DNA of 64,000 nt, from the NCBI GenBank assembly GCA_031841125.1, contig CM063106.1, forward strand, positions 4,898,001-4,962,000. Reading direction: 5' to 3'. A model generated the notes under the pieces. The model made no database searches. It worked only from the letters and a program-made list of their open reading frames with translations, and was not told where the DNA came from. The translations under genes and the position numbers were made by a program. Positions 1-11,399 of this stretch are shown in pieces. Numbering within the stretch: position 1 is the stretch's first letter; each line of letters starts with the position of its first letter. Source of the stretch: Acanthococcus lagerstroemiae. Taxonomy: Eukaryota > Arthropoda > Insecta > Hemiptera > Eriococcidae.

Positions 1-232
1 AAACTCCGTTTTAGAGTCGGGGTTCTTTTTAAAATATTCGCGCAGCAGCTACAATGGAAGGAAAATATCCTAATGCATATGTTGTTTAATTGGAAGCTGG
101 AGCTACCAGAACTCCGTTTAAATTTTAGAAACAGACATTATCTTATTTCTGATGAAACATGTTACAACTTTTTATCCCATCAAGTACCTATACTGTGAAA
201 TGAAGAACTCGTAATTCAATTTCAACACTCAC

Positions 233-732
233 ATCATTAGCTTTCTGTAGCTCATTCGAATCAGCCAAAACATAGGCTTTACTCGATAAAATGATATGGC
301 GGATTGGAACACATAATCTTTTCAGGGACAAATCACCACAATCATCTTCCAGCGCTGAGTCCAGTCTTACTTCAGCAGTTTCAAACGCTTTTGTAGCATC
401 ACTTGTTGCATCATTTAGGTGGTATTCGTAACCGAGGACAATATACAACATTATTCTGAAAATATCATAACATGCAAAATTATTAGTGGCAGTTATTGGA
501 TTTCTTCTAGAGCTTGAGTATCACAGGGCGTTCGAATTCAGGACTATCAAATTTTTACTACTTACATTTCGAACCGCAGTTCTGATTCGGCCGACTTTTC
601 TTCTATTTTCTGAACTACTCGGTTGATCATGTCATCGGGAAACGTTTCCAGATCACTTCGTGGTTTCCAACCAAAAGGATATTCGCAGTCGAGCAGTTTC
701 TTCGTTACGGTAGAAATTAAACTGATAGCCAT
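233..732 (-). CDS. IFIT-like TPR protein, first two coding exons (partial)
   Basis: Exon 1 runs 732 to 566 from an ATG. It ends at a GTAAGT donor after two bases of a codon. Exon 2 runs 455 to 233, follows a TTTTCAG acceptor, and ends in phase 0 at a GTGAGT donor. The intron is 110 bp. The joined reading frame is open for about 129 residues. Its pattern LLDCEYPFGW near the N-terminus, an YIVLGYEYH helix, KAFETAE, and a later SSKAYVLADSNELQKA segment match the layout of the N-terminal TPRs of interferon-induced IFIT proteins (L-x-C-x-F-x-W, then AYVKH, then ALECLEQAE). This is recognition by eye, not a search. IFITs bind non-self RNA in vertebrates; function here is unknown. The rest of the gene lies beyond position 1. 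It is divergent to the MBD gene at 2992. The main alternative is an unrelated TPR protein. Confidence 0.5.
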
Positions 733-2991
733 GGCAAGTCTTGACAGTGATGATGTGAGTTGAATAGCGGAAAGTCTCTACATTTACGACGCAATGGCAG
801 ACGAAGTATAATAATTATGGCGTTTTCCTAATTCCAGTTACTTAAGCATTATCAAATCTCAATTATCAAATCTCACAAGTCACGATGCCATGAACCATCG
901 GCCAGCTGCTTCAAGTTTGAGTACGAGAGTATGACTGTATTATGCACCCAATCCAAAGTTACATAGAAATAACTTTGACCCAATCAAAGGCGGAACGTCG
1001 TTCCCATGGTCAGAATTAAGGAATGGGCTGATTCTTGATATCTTGATCATGAATACTTCTCGCGAATAGTAAATGCAGGAATAAGTGACATTATTTTCAG
1101 GGGCTCTGAGTTTTGAAGCAGGCTTCGGGTCCCTGCTGAAAAATGAAAACAGAAAACGTGAAAACCAGTGAAGAGTGAAAAGCTGAAAACAAACCAACAT
1201 TATTTTTTTTGTTCCTGTTCTTCAGCCATCAGCCTGCAGCCTGCAGGCCTGACAAGACTGCTATTCTTTGAATTGTAAAGTTCTTCAAGGAGCGACACTG
1301 TAAAAGGCTCATCCCGGTATCACTGACTCGAATAACTTTGGCAACCTAGCATAGAGTAGGGTGGCGAAGTACTTGTGTGAACTTGACTCATGTTCCTGCG
1401 CATTGCGCACGCGCAGTAGAAGAGAGCCGAATTAATCCAAGTCGTTTCTATTACGGCTGTTTATATGCTGTAATAATTTACTAAGTGTTTGATACGAAAT
1501 TGTCATTTAAATTATTATCGTCGTTTTCATTAATCTAATTTTATAATACTTAGATCATTGTTTTTATTCTCGTTTTCGGAAGTGCCCGTTTTAATTAGTT
1601 ATTGATTTGTTAACGTAACTCATAATTTGATAATCTTGTAATATTATCTTTCACCATTTGTTTACATTCTTCCGATTCAACTTCGGATTAAAATCGTTGG
1701 AAAAAGTTAATCGTCGTAATTTCAGTTTGCGGTGTTTGTTTTATTTTTCGAAAGTATAAATTTTTAAAATATTCTTTTTCTCGATGAAATTTTCACTTGT
1801 GCTCGTGATAATGGAAAGGAAAAAAATCGAAATTTTCAATTACATGATTATAGAAGTTGGCGAATAACACTATTTATGACGAAGTAGTTTTTCGCGATCG
1901 TTATTATTACTGCGTGTTTCGAAAGGAATTTTAATAAAACTGTGCTGGTTTAAAACAAAATTAACTTATTGGATGATTTGTACGAGTCATGCAGGTAAAT
2001 ATATTTGAATTTGGTTTACCCGTAGGGTACCGGCCTGTGTTTTCCCACGTACGTGAATCGCGAATCAGATAGTGGAATATTATCGTTTACAGTGGTTAGC
2101 ATTATTTTATTCCCTGTCGGCGATGTTTACAAGAGGTGTGCTTGTACGAGAAACAGGCACGTACTCTCGAGTAGTAGTGATTTAGCAATCTCACTTGAAC
2201 ACGGATCTAGGAACGGATTGTGTGTTGCTGGTTCCTGGTCATCATGTCCTAACTTTTACACTGCTGTTTAAATTCAGGAACAAAATTTCCATCGCTGATT
2301 TCAGCAGCATAAGGGTTTGGGTTTCAATGAAAATTCGTATTCATTCGACCCGATAGAGCCAAGATGCAATTTGGTGACACTGTAATAAATTTGAACGGTT
2401 ATATGATTTTGGAAAGTTTTTCTCTGCTTTACCCTCAGAATCTCTTGGAGATAATCGTGGCTTCTTTGCGAGAAAAGAAAAATGAGTGTTTCAAGTTTTT
2501 AAGACTAAAATTTTGAAGCTAAGTAGAAATGGTTTTTGTGTGAACAGCAGCGGGCCTAAGAAACTTGAAAGAAGTTGAGCACGTTAAACTTGTAGGGAAG
2601 TTAGTTAATTTGTCTTGTGTATGTTTTCAAGGTTCAAATAATGTCCTTCGTTCAGTGCTTTCGAGTATCTAATTGTTATCCATGTTTTCTGCAGTCCATA
2701 ATCGGTGATTTATTTGATAATACTAGTTTCTAAATCGTGATACCACTGTCTTAGTGATGCATACCTGTTAATACCCTTATTGAGAATTCTTTTGGTGAAT
2801 TATAGTTATATTCGCAGATATTCATTCTGTGCCTCTTTAGAGTAGTTGAGAACGAGTTTATAAGGCCGTCATGTGCCCCAGCCTTAGAGTAGTCTTCAGT
2901 GTACAAAGTAGCAAGCATATCTACGAACCTCATTTGTGAATTGGCTCGCTCTGCCTTCGAATCCGTACTAATGTTTTCGTTTTGTTTGCAG
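733..2991. other. Intergenic or 5' UTR interval between two divergent genes
   Basis: No convincing coding exon is visible here. The stretch 1430-2000 is AT-rich but holds scattered CG dinucleotides, as expected near a start site. A CAG|GTAAAT donor-like site at 1994 could end a non-coding first exon of the plus-strand MBD gene; this is weak. A near-perfect repeat of CTGCAG-type words occurs at about 1230-1250. The short open frames in this interval look like chance. Confidence 0.4.
1404..1415. promoter_or_regulatory. NRF1/Ewg-type palindromic site
   Basis: TGCGCACGCGCA fits the consensus YGCGCANGCGCR exactly. NRF1 (Erect wing in flies) sites are usually close to start sites of housekeeping genes. 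It lies between the divergent IFIT-like and MBD5/6-like genes, in an otherwise AT-rich interval, so it could serve either promoter. A single motif match cannot prove use. Confidence 0.45.
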
Positions 2992-3119
2992 GAGAGATCG
3001 TCGGGTGAAAGAAGAAACAATTTTCGCTACTGTTGGTGGTTATGCGACATCGAAGCGAGCAGTAATGTTGACCACCTCGAAAATCCGGAAACATTCTCGC
3101 ATTGCAGCAACATCGAAGA
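2992..3119 (+). other. 5' UTR part of the MBD5/6-like exon
   Basis: A strong acceptor (TTTTCGTTTTGTTTGCAG, AG at 2990-2991) precedes this segment. The coding frame has a stop at 3069-3071 and no ATG before 3120, so 2992-3119 is most simply untranslated leader joined to the coding exon. The upstream non-coding exon was not identified with confidence. Confidence 0.5.
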
Positions 3120-3931
3120 ATGGGCAGCACGTCTGAAACATATGAAAATGGGACAAACGTAGTGGTTTACGTCGCTAATGAAAATGCGCACATACAGTCG
3201 CAGTCGCATCAGTACCATTCGCACAATATCGTTTCGGAGAATCTGCACGCAGCTAACGACAATGAGAGTGTGTATAACGTTTGTTCGGAATACGGACCAT
3301 CCGCCATAACGGTTTCGAATTACGAAGCCGACTCCGTAGTCGTTGTCGCCGATGAAAAAAGCTCGTCGTTAGACCTCAGCGATCAAAATGATGGTGATAG
3401 TTGTACCATTAATGGCGATAGTATGCGCGACAACACAAATTTCGCAGCTTACAATGGCGACGAAAGCGATAAACTTGTGATTAGTAGTAATAATTCGTGC
3501 TACCCCGGCAGCAGGCCCAGTGTTGAGCCGGCGACGGTGGCAGCTGTAGCAGCCCCGTTTTTAAACGAGAAACTAGACGACCCCTCGGCCGTGAATTTCG
3601 TTGCGACTCCGGAAACGTCTTACGTGCGAAGTGAATCCGTACGTTCGGTCGACTCTGTCACCTCTGGTTGCAGTAGTCTGAGTTCGTCTAGTGTCGGTAA
3701 TTCGAAAGTTCTGCCTTCGAACGAGGCTTTCGCCGCGAATGTGAACCCAAATACGAACTGCACGTCCGTCGACGGTACTTTTAACCTCAAGCAAAGTGTA
3801 ACTTTTCCTCCGTATAGGATTGTTCCTCTTCCTAACAAGGAAGCCGGTTCGTCCAACTTCCAAAAACCCTGTGTTTCGGTGCCGTTCGGTTGGAAACGTT
3901 TGCTGAATAACGGATCAATTATCTACATAAG
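3120..3931 (+). CDS. MBD5/MBD6-type (six-banded-like) methyl-CpG-binding-domain protein, first coding exon
   Basis: The first ATG after an in-frame stop (3069) is at 3120, in a strong context (A at -3, G at +4). The exon encodes 270 residues and two bases, ending at AG|GTGAGT (3931). Most of the product is a low-complexity Ser/Asn/Val-rich segment. The last residues, VPFGWKRLLNNGSIIYI, match the start of an MBD of the MBD5/6 type (VP-GW-R...NG..YIS-P-S-G). The donor falls in the next codon, AG|N, which would complete the expected Ser. MBD5/6 proteins are chromatin factors that work with the PR-DUB H2A deubiquitinase complex; the Drosophila homologue is six-banded. The MBD core after YIS must lie in a later exon. 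I looked for the C-K-C-G signature downstream on the plus strand and saw none. Other MBD families usually lack NG-x-x-YIS. The call is by motif only. Confidence 0.65.
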
Positions 3932-5923
3932 GTGAGTTCTTGATTTTCCATCATTTTGCTAGTGTAATACCTCGGCAATGATCTAGATTCCGATTCCCGC
4001 AGCGAGTGGCAAAGCCCGAGGCTCGTGAATCTACTTCGACTCGTCATTATTCGCGAATGTACGCAAAAGAGTCGCTATAGGTGACTGTCATTGAAAACAA
4101 CATAATTCTGCTCACTGATTGGTGAATTTGGACGGAAACAGAACATGGTACAGATAATGAGGAAAAGCGTTATCCAAGAAATCCAAAATGAAGCGCATCT
4201 GATTGGGAATGAAAAGAGCTACAACTTTTGTTTCATGCATTTTTTCATAAAAATCAGTACCAGAGACGCGTGAAACACTTTTAAGTGCAGGTCTTATGGT
4301 GTAATATACATTTATCCTGTTATGTTTTGGTACTCGACACTAGTGTTTCTGGAGGAAGGTACATTCGCGAATAGCGAGTTGACTTGGGCAACTACTAGAA
4401 TGCTAAATTTTTATAACAGCGCTCTTTCTTGCTGCTTTCTGATACTCGTAATTGGTGATGAGGCAGCTACTCACCCTCCTCTAATGTGTTGATGACAGAT
4501 TAACAGGCATACAGTTGACCTCTTTTCCCCCGCAGAAAATAACGAAGAACCCTGGTTCCACATGTTTTCTTCTAATGAAATTACTGAAACTCCATCCCTA
4601 CTCAGAATACCTTAACGGCTTCCCTGTACTAGGGGCGTGTATTAATACTGTACATTTTTGATTCATACTGGTATGGCCTAGACATCACGTTGTATAGAAG
4701 TCTTGATTCAGACAAATATGACTCAATCCTTCCACAGACCAGAGAAGGTTTTATTGTCCAGTTTTGATGGCTGGTATCTGTCCTTTTCAGGTTTCTGACT
4801 CGAATTTGATTTATGATACGTGAATCCTCGGAGCTGAAGTCATGTCAATTAGTCATTGTGTTTCTACCCTAATTTCCATCTCTAACTTGAATCATGGAAT
4901 GACCATAATAAGAGGCGAAGGATCTAATCTCTATTTCTCTAAATACTGAAAACGTGGTGTCCGCCTGTCCCTGCTTTCGATTGTCTTGCCTCTTCTCCTC
5001 CCCTCTCCCGAAAATCATTAAATCGAGGTCATGATTCGAGGGTGAAAATCTCTGCTATCAGTAGATGAAACTTATGCCAGTGGAAAGAAACTCTGTGTCA
5101 GTGTCGGAACATCTCTTATAGCTCATTTCCTCGTACACTAAGATCTCGCGTCCGCGGTCACTTCTTCCACCTCATGGGACGAAGAAATTTCGAGATCCGA
5201 GACTGATAGCAATCCGATAAACTCAGTCAATGAAGAGCCGACCAGTGAGCCTACCAACCAGCCAGTTACTCGATGTGTTCCCGATGGCTAGAACCGACCA
5301 GCAGCTAGGAATGTTCCAAGTTTTCGTTTTCTGTATGATATAGAGAAGCTGTCAGTCAGATATCTTACAGCCAGCTAGAAAAAGAGGCCGTCTGACTGCC
5401 AGTCGGTGAGTTAGTCAGTCTGACAGGCCGAATTGGCAAGAAAATGGCAACTCGGTATACTCATGTGAAACTATAGCGCCTTAGCAGTACTAGTGATGTG
5501 AGTGTTGTTGGATGGGTCAGCGAGGGGGCTAGACTACGAAATGGCTGAGGGTAGATGAAAAGAAAGATTGACGTGCAGTACCGAAGCGCACTTGTGTGTG
5601 TGTGGGGGGGGGGGGGAGTTGTAGACAGGGATGAAGCTTCTTAGTTTCGCTAAAAACGTATCTTCCCAGTGCCTTCCTTTTAACGAAAGAAAAACCGGAC
5701 GCCAAAGTCTCTTGATTGAAATTCCTATATTTAATATATTTCGGTCTTGTGTATCAGTCTCTGTCACTTTCTTTCTTCCCTGACTTGTCGTTTTTTTCAT
5801 TCTAGAACCGGGGCTTCCATCTTCGCCATCTCTTTTGGGAAAATTCCCGCAGTGCGTTCCTGAACGTGGCCCAAGATCTCGGTAGCTCTCGTTATTTTTG
5901 TTTCCTCGCTTACCTGGGTATGT
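3932..5923 (+). other. Start of the large first coding intron, no feature seen
   Basis: The sequence after the GTGAGT donor at 3932 has no open frame with recognisable content. A G-run of about 12 bases is at about 5606. Nothing else stands out. Confidence 0.4.
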
Positions 5924-6017
5924 ATTCCACTAACAAAGTACGACGAGGTACGCGCGCGCTCCCATAAGTACGATCGTACAAGTGCGATCGTACCTCGCGC
6001 ACTTTTGTTAGTGGAAT
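5924..6017. repeat. 94-bp fold-back element
   Basis: The ends ATTCCACTAACAAA (5924) and its complement TTTGTTAGTGGAAT (ending 6017) are perfect for 14 bases. The arms continue imperfectly inward as GT(A/G)CG(A)CGAGGTACG. The centre contains CGATCGTAC words and is CG-rich, unlike its surroundings. The size and structure suggest a very short MITE or a recombined pair of element ends. No target-site duplication was identified. Confidence 0.6.
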
Positions 6018-8875
6018 GCCAGCCTTGTCTTTTTGTTTCGAATTCTGTCTGTTCTTTACACTTATGTACTCAGAACCTGGTTTCCGCCCTTGCCAATTCC
6101 TACAGGAAGAACTGAATTCGATTTCTGCGATTCAAAATTCAAGAGTCTAGGTACCATGAGCTTTCTGTATCCAACAAGTAAATCGAAAGAGAGAGTAGAG
6201 ACAAGAGACACACTATGAAAACGTCATAATACTCTATGGCGCTAGAAACCTGGACTTTCTCGTTTTAATATCTTTTCGAAAGAAAGAACTAAGTCGAGGT
6301 TCTGGATCTAGGATTTGAGAGCAGCGATCTCTTTGGATCTATAACACTTATATCACTTGTTACTAATTTTTATTCTGCGAATGAATCTTTAAAAGTGTTC
6401 GAAGGTATGCTAATAAACGCTTCAGTGTAATTTGCTTGAAAGTACTCCAAAATAATGTGCAGATTTTCCTCCTTTTGCCGAATATTTGATTGAACTAGCA
6501 ACCAGTGTTTGATTATGGAATGTGTACTTCATTTATCGAACGAGCATTTCTACTTTGAGGCATCTACTCTAAACCTTTCGCGTCACCAGTTTTTTAGTGG
6601 AGGTCGAGGGTTGGCACCTTTGGTTCGACGGGGAGAGCAACTGAGGAAAGATTACAATTTTAACATCCAAATTTCAGTACTTTAGCAAACAAAATTTCAC
6701 TTCCATTTTATGTTTAAAGTAGGAAAATGAGATTTTTGGAAGGGATGAAGCAAATCGTCAGCTGAAAGAGATGATTCCTATCCCTATATCTTCTGGGACT
6801 GGTTCTTCCTCGGCAACTTTGAATTTGCTGCAGCCTTGGTTTTCATATTGAGGCTTTTCCTCCGAATTTGACATTGGTTATAGTTGTTTGTGACTGCTGA
6901 GTTTCGTGCTTCCAATTTGTTGGTAGAATCATTCTAAGTCAGTTTCTTAAAAAGTCAGTAGATGCTGCCGTGATCTATTAAATCTCCAGTGTGGCCGAGC
7001 ACTTGACCATTCCGGCAAAGAAGGAACTACTCAAATATTCATCAACCTTGTAGCAGCCGTATACTAAGTTCGTAATTCATCTAGTAGCGACCTCCAGCCG
7101 CAGAACCTCCTCAGATTTTTTCTTCGCTTTCCATGTTGAAAGATTTTCGAGGTAGTTTAAGGTGATAGAGTTGGAATATGGTTACTGGCACTCGACTGAA
7201 GAAACATACTTTCATTTCTTTAGCATCCGGTGTGCTGCAAATTTACGGAGTGTACTTGAAGCCATCCAATTAGTACGTGTTTTTTTCTTCTTGCGCCGTA
7301 GTGTTATGTTTATCCTTTTCCTTTCCTCGGATCTACATAATGTAGATGTATTAGAATCAATTTACCTAACCTCCTCGGACAATCTGTTGACGAGTCGAGA
7401 GTTCTTGGGTCGTAATTTTTGTAAAAATTGTTTTGCTGCTCGACTATCAAAATCTGGCTGTATACTTTTATGAAACTCTGAGCTTGGCCATGTCGGGGTG
7501 TCGGGATTTTTAGATCGTTAATAAGCAAAACGGTAATTTTGAAAGGAACTTCTCCGAAACTCGAACTCATCACAGTACTGCCGAGCCACTCGTTTTAAAC
7601 TTTCGTTCACAAATAATGTTCGGCCTCTTAAAAGCTCCGAATACCTCGGTCTATTACTGCCGGGAGCCTCTAACGAGACTTGTATTTCGTTCATGAAAAC
7701 AAGAACGAATAATTCGCTCGTCTGTACGTGTCTTCGCTTAATTGAGAAGTTGTTCTCGAACTTGCTGAAAAATCATTGTTCTCGTTTGTGGCCGCGGTTG
7801 TTTTCCGCATGTATAACAGGAGCAGTCTGTATGGATGCCAGCTAAATGTATGTTAAGTTTGCTGGTTTGTGGCTTGCTCAAAGAGAAGGTCGTCAGTATT
7901 TATTAAATTAGGTGAATTACATGTCTCTTAAGTTTAGCTGTTTAGCCCGCAGAAATATTAGGACATTAACCCGCATTTTTGACTGTCGGGAGTTTTTTGT
8001 TTCGACCGCACAAAATTCTCCAAATCTCCCTTCGCTGGAAGTCCCATAAATGTGAGTTTAAGCAGGTTATTTTTTTAATCGCAGCTCGTTAACTACCCCA
8101 AATTATTCGTTGCCGCCCCATTACCGTCTACAGTTTTGGTAGAATTATGCAAAAAATTGACAAATAAATGCAAAGATTCTTGGAAAGCTGAAATTTGGTA
8201 TAGTTGGTGCGTTGGATGTACTAGTTAATATGTGTGCAAAAATCTTCGAGACTCCGAGTGTTGCTTCACCCCTCCATGCCGAGAATTTGGGTGAATGTGT
8301 TGAAAATGATCCTTTACATGCTACAGTGCATTAACCTAGGGCTTTACGGGAGTTTTTTTTTTGTTGACTTTACCCTATTGTCACGAGGTTCTTCATACAT
8401 CCAGGTTGCTAATTACCCCTGGAACAGTTTCTCTACTTCTCTCCCTTCATCACTTGCCAGAAATAATGAGTATATTGTGTTTTTTAGTAGGTTGCGAGTT
8501 GGAGTTCGAATATTTAAAAAAATGAGTTCAGATACCCATATCACACCTACCCGTAGGACTGAATAATATTAATTTGTGAACCTCCTTCGCTACCCTCTCA
8601 CGTTGTAGGTGCTACGGTTCCAGATTTTTATCAAAATAGGTGCAGAAAATGAGTTCAGCGGTATTCAAAACTGCTAAATTTCAGATTTTCGGAAGACTTG
8701 CAGTCAGTACTTCTAACTGATCAGCTGTACTAATGTTTAGCTTCCCGAGAATTATTTTTCCTAATTCTCCTGGACTAATAAATATGAGGTACAATGGGTG
8801 GTATGTACTAATTCTTGGTAAATAAAAGATTTCATTTTTATTTTCGATCGAGAGACCTCCACATCACGTACAATA
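6018..8875. other. Non-coding stretch, nothing recognised
   Basis: Short open frames at 6033, 7162 and 8234 have no recognisable motif and no conserved composition. The interval is probably intron of the MBD gene with old, unrecognisable repeats. Confidence 0.4.
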
Positions 8876-9000
8876 ACAGGGCGTCAATTGGGCTAAAAAG
8901 GCCAGAAAAGCAAGAAAATAACGAGAATTTGAAAAACTGATCAAGAAAGCAAGAAAATGGCTAGATTTTATCTTGGACGACCAGAAAAAATTGAAAATAT
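8876..9000 (+). repeat. Possible fragment of the CAGGGTGTC MITE family
   Basis: CAGGGCGTC at about 8877 followed by AGGCCAGAAAAGCAAGAAAATAA resembles the left end of the MITE at 47058 (CAGGGTGTC, then CAGGCAGGAAAACAAGC and CCAGAAAAT). No matching right end was found, so it is either truncated or decayed. Confidence 0.3.
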
Positions 9001-10212
9001 TCACTTTTTCTTACCTTTCCCAATTTTGTACTTTCTAAAATGGGAATTAACGAAAGGAAAATTATCTTTAATAAAAAGTGCACCAGCTGTTCAGCCCTTT
9101 GGTATTTGTTTCTGCTTTATGACATAGGAAGTAGCGTTCTTACAGTCGGTCCGGAAAAAGACAATCTGATTTTGGGGCTTATTCTGAGTAATTGTGATTT
9201 GAATGCGTATTATGTTGGAATGATTTGTAAACAGGGTTTTTGGAATTTCTAAATTCAAATTTCATTTCTTTGGTCTCTAACCTCTGATATTTGAACTCCA
9301 TGGAGTAGCTGAACTATCAATTCTAAAAAATACGAGTAATGAGTTCTTTAGAACAATGTTATTTTTCATGAGGATTTGAACCCGCACGAGCACCTATTTT
9401 CCTCAGCCTATTTTGCTTAAACTTCACCGAAAATTTCCTTTTAATAATCGAGCATAATTGGAGTGCAGGGGTGAAGGAGAGGGCTTCCCATTTACAAATT
9501 CCGAAGTTGCAAAATCAGGAATCGACGAACGATATTGTTTTGATTCGAAGGGCATGTGTTATATTAAATCTGCTATTTTGGATGCGTTCGCGATGGGTAC
9601 ACAAAATGTATACAAATTGACGGGGATAGTGTTTTCGGTGGTCTTTTCAGCTGAATGCGATGTACCTACGTCTTAATCGTTAAAAATACTTCGCAGGAAA
9701 CGTTTTCGACGCCCAAGTCTGCCCTTGGCTGTACAAAAAAATTGAAGACAAACGCGAATCGTTCGTTCAGATTCTGGTTGTCGGGTCTGCCATTTGGTCG
9801 AAACAAATTACACAACTCCAAAAATACATCGATATACGAACTCGCTGTGACGTAAGGTAATTTGTTAAACGCTCTCGAACCTTATGTACATAATCGATAT
9901 TGTTGCCACTTACCATTGTATACCAAATTGCTCTCGTCGATACGTTTATTTTTAATCATCGCTTACGTCTCGACGGTCTCTGCTCTTTGCTATACTGCTG
10001 TTGTTATGGGTGAAGGGGTGAGAGGGCGAAAGAGTGGCTCTTTCTGTCTGCCGTTGTTGGCGTGCTCGCAGAGACCTCAGCCCAGTGTCTGTTTTAGGGA
10101 AAATGATTATTGAAAATGCTCTCTTTCCCGAAGAAAGTCTTCAGATTTTTTCGTACTTTAAACCAACATTTCTGAAGATGGAGGTGGGCGCTTTAATCAG
10201 TTGAGTACCGCT
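9001..10212. other. Non-coding stretch, nothing recognised
   Basis: Open frames here are short and without motif. A tRNA B-box-like word (GGGTTCAAATCC, minus strand, about 9370) has no A box, so it is not a tRNA gene. Confidence 0.35.
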
Positions 10213-10337
10213 GGCGAAGTGTAGCCTTGGTCGCGAATTTTATTTAATTTTTTGTTTCATTTATGCGAGAATAATGAGAATTTTAACTGAGTTAAGAATC
10301 CCGTGTGTAGGGTGTAGCAATTTACTTTTTCTTCTCC

Positions 10338-10383
10338 TGTATTCCAGAGCGCTTTCGGCTGTCATGCCATCATCAGTGGAGTA
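10338..10383 (-). ncRNA. Hammerhead-ribozyme-like motif
   Basis: Read on the minus strand from 10383: GTACTCCA, CTGATGA, T, GGC-ATGACA-GCC, GAAA, GCGCTC, TGGAATAC. The first and last 8-mers pair at 7 of 8 positions (stem I). GGC/GCC can form stem II, with one T unpaired beside it. The CTGATGA and GAAA core boxes are both intact. The very short A-G..C-U stem III with cleavage context CTC resembles hammerheads reported in Penelope-like retroelements and the Schistosoma element. Activity is not shown. The unpaired T next to stem II is the main weakness. Confidence 0.45.
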
Positions 10384-10460
10384 CCTTAAATGAGACTTGT
10401 CTCTTGTGGTCCTGTAGTCATAGTCGAGAGTAGTACCGTATGGTGAACCTGTTTCGTCTT

Positions 10461-10582
10461 GTGCTCCTATTGGTTGTTTGTGATTATGCAGTCTGTCCAA
10501 TCAGTGAGTGTTATTGGTTATGTGCTCCTATTGGTTGTCTTTGGTTGTGCAGTCTGTCCAATCCGTGGGGGTTACGTTATTA
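10461..10582. repeat. Two-copy 61-bp tandem repeat
   Basis: GTGCTCCTATTGGTTGT starts at 10461 and again at 10522. Both units carry TGCAGTCTGTCCAAT. They are about 80% alike by eye and lie inside the extra segment of the composite repeat. Confidence 0.75.
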
Positions 10583-10905
10583 GTTGGAATAAGTTCTCAC
10601 TTTGAAAGTTAGTTGTTGTGTTTATTAGGTTGTTGGTTCACTCACACTCAAAAATGGACACAGAGTTAAGAAGCTGTATTTTGATATGTTTATGATAACG
10701 AAACGAAGGTCAAGTTTGTAGATTGGCCTAATGGGACCATTACAGAGAGTGGGTATGAAAACGTAATATGTTCTGAGAAGAAATATGTTGTGCGACGATT
10801 TAGTTGTCTGTAATCGACTTAGTCGGATGGAATTTCTATGATGAACTTCCAAAACCTGAATGTAGTTCGCTTTTGACGAATCTACTCATCGGATAGAAAC
10901 CAGGG

Positions 10906-11399
10906 TATGAAATCGATTTTTTTTTTTTTGAAATGTTTCATAAACCGTAACTCCTATCAAACGTTTGACAACAGAGAGTAACATTATTTGTTAGATCTAC
11001 AAAGTTGGGAACAACCACTTGTTTCATAGGGTAAACAGTTGATGAGATTTGTCAATATTAGTTCAATAAAATATTAAAGTAGGGATGGCAATATTCTATG
11101 CAAATGTATCTTCCGGTCTGTTATTTAAGTCATACAATGCTAATTCTTCCATCAGTTTTGCTCTCAGTGGGGAAGTTGGTGCAACTGATACATAATATAT
11201 AGCTTTCTGTGAGGTGGCGCTGTATGCGCCGAATGCGCAGACTTTGTAATCCATTGCACGTTTCCTCAGGTTGCTGTTAAAGATCAGCTCAGTAGCCTTA
11301 CTTTTACGGCTAAAGTGAGAATTTTACTGAGATCTATCGTTTTTACTTAATTGAGTACTAGATACTCCAGTCCCAGTGTTTCTCGTCTTGTCCTGACTA
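10906..11399. other. Spacer with poly-T, no feature seen
   Basis: A T-run of about 11 bases lies near 10919. No coding or structured signal was recognised up to the LINE remnant. Confidence 0.35.

Larger units (their letters stand above)
10213..10905. repeat. Dispersed repeat, long copy, with retroelement-like insert
   Basis: Starts with GGCGAAGTGTAGCC. From about 10640 it runs GAGTTAAGAAG, ACGAAACGAAGGTC, TAGATTGGCCTAAT and ends near AACCAGGGTA. The same ordered words, about 70-75% alike by eye, recur at 25543-25862 in the same orientation. This copy has about 370 extra bases (about 10260-10630) containing a 61-bp tandem pair and a hammerhead-like motif, so either this is an insertion or the other copy is deleted. 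The minus-strand words CTGATGATGGC...GCCGAAAG are common in insect retroelement ends, possibly Penelope-like. Confidence 0.6.

Noticed and set aside
2053..3248. Short open frames overlapping the MBD leader
   Set aside because: Shadows or upstream frames. The coding frame starts at 3120 after an in-frame stop.
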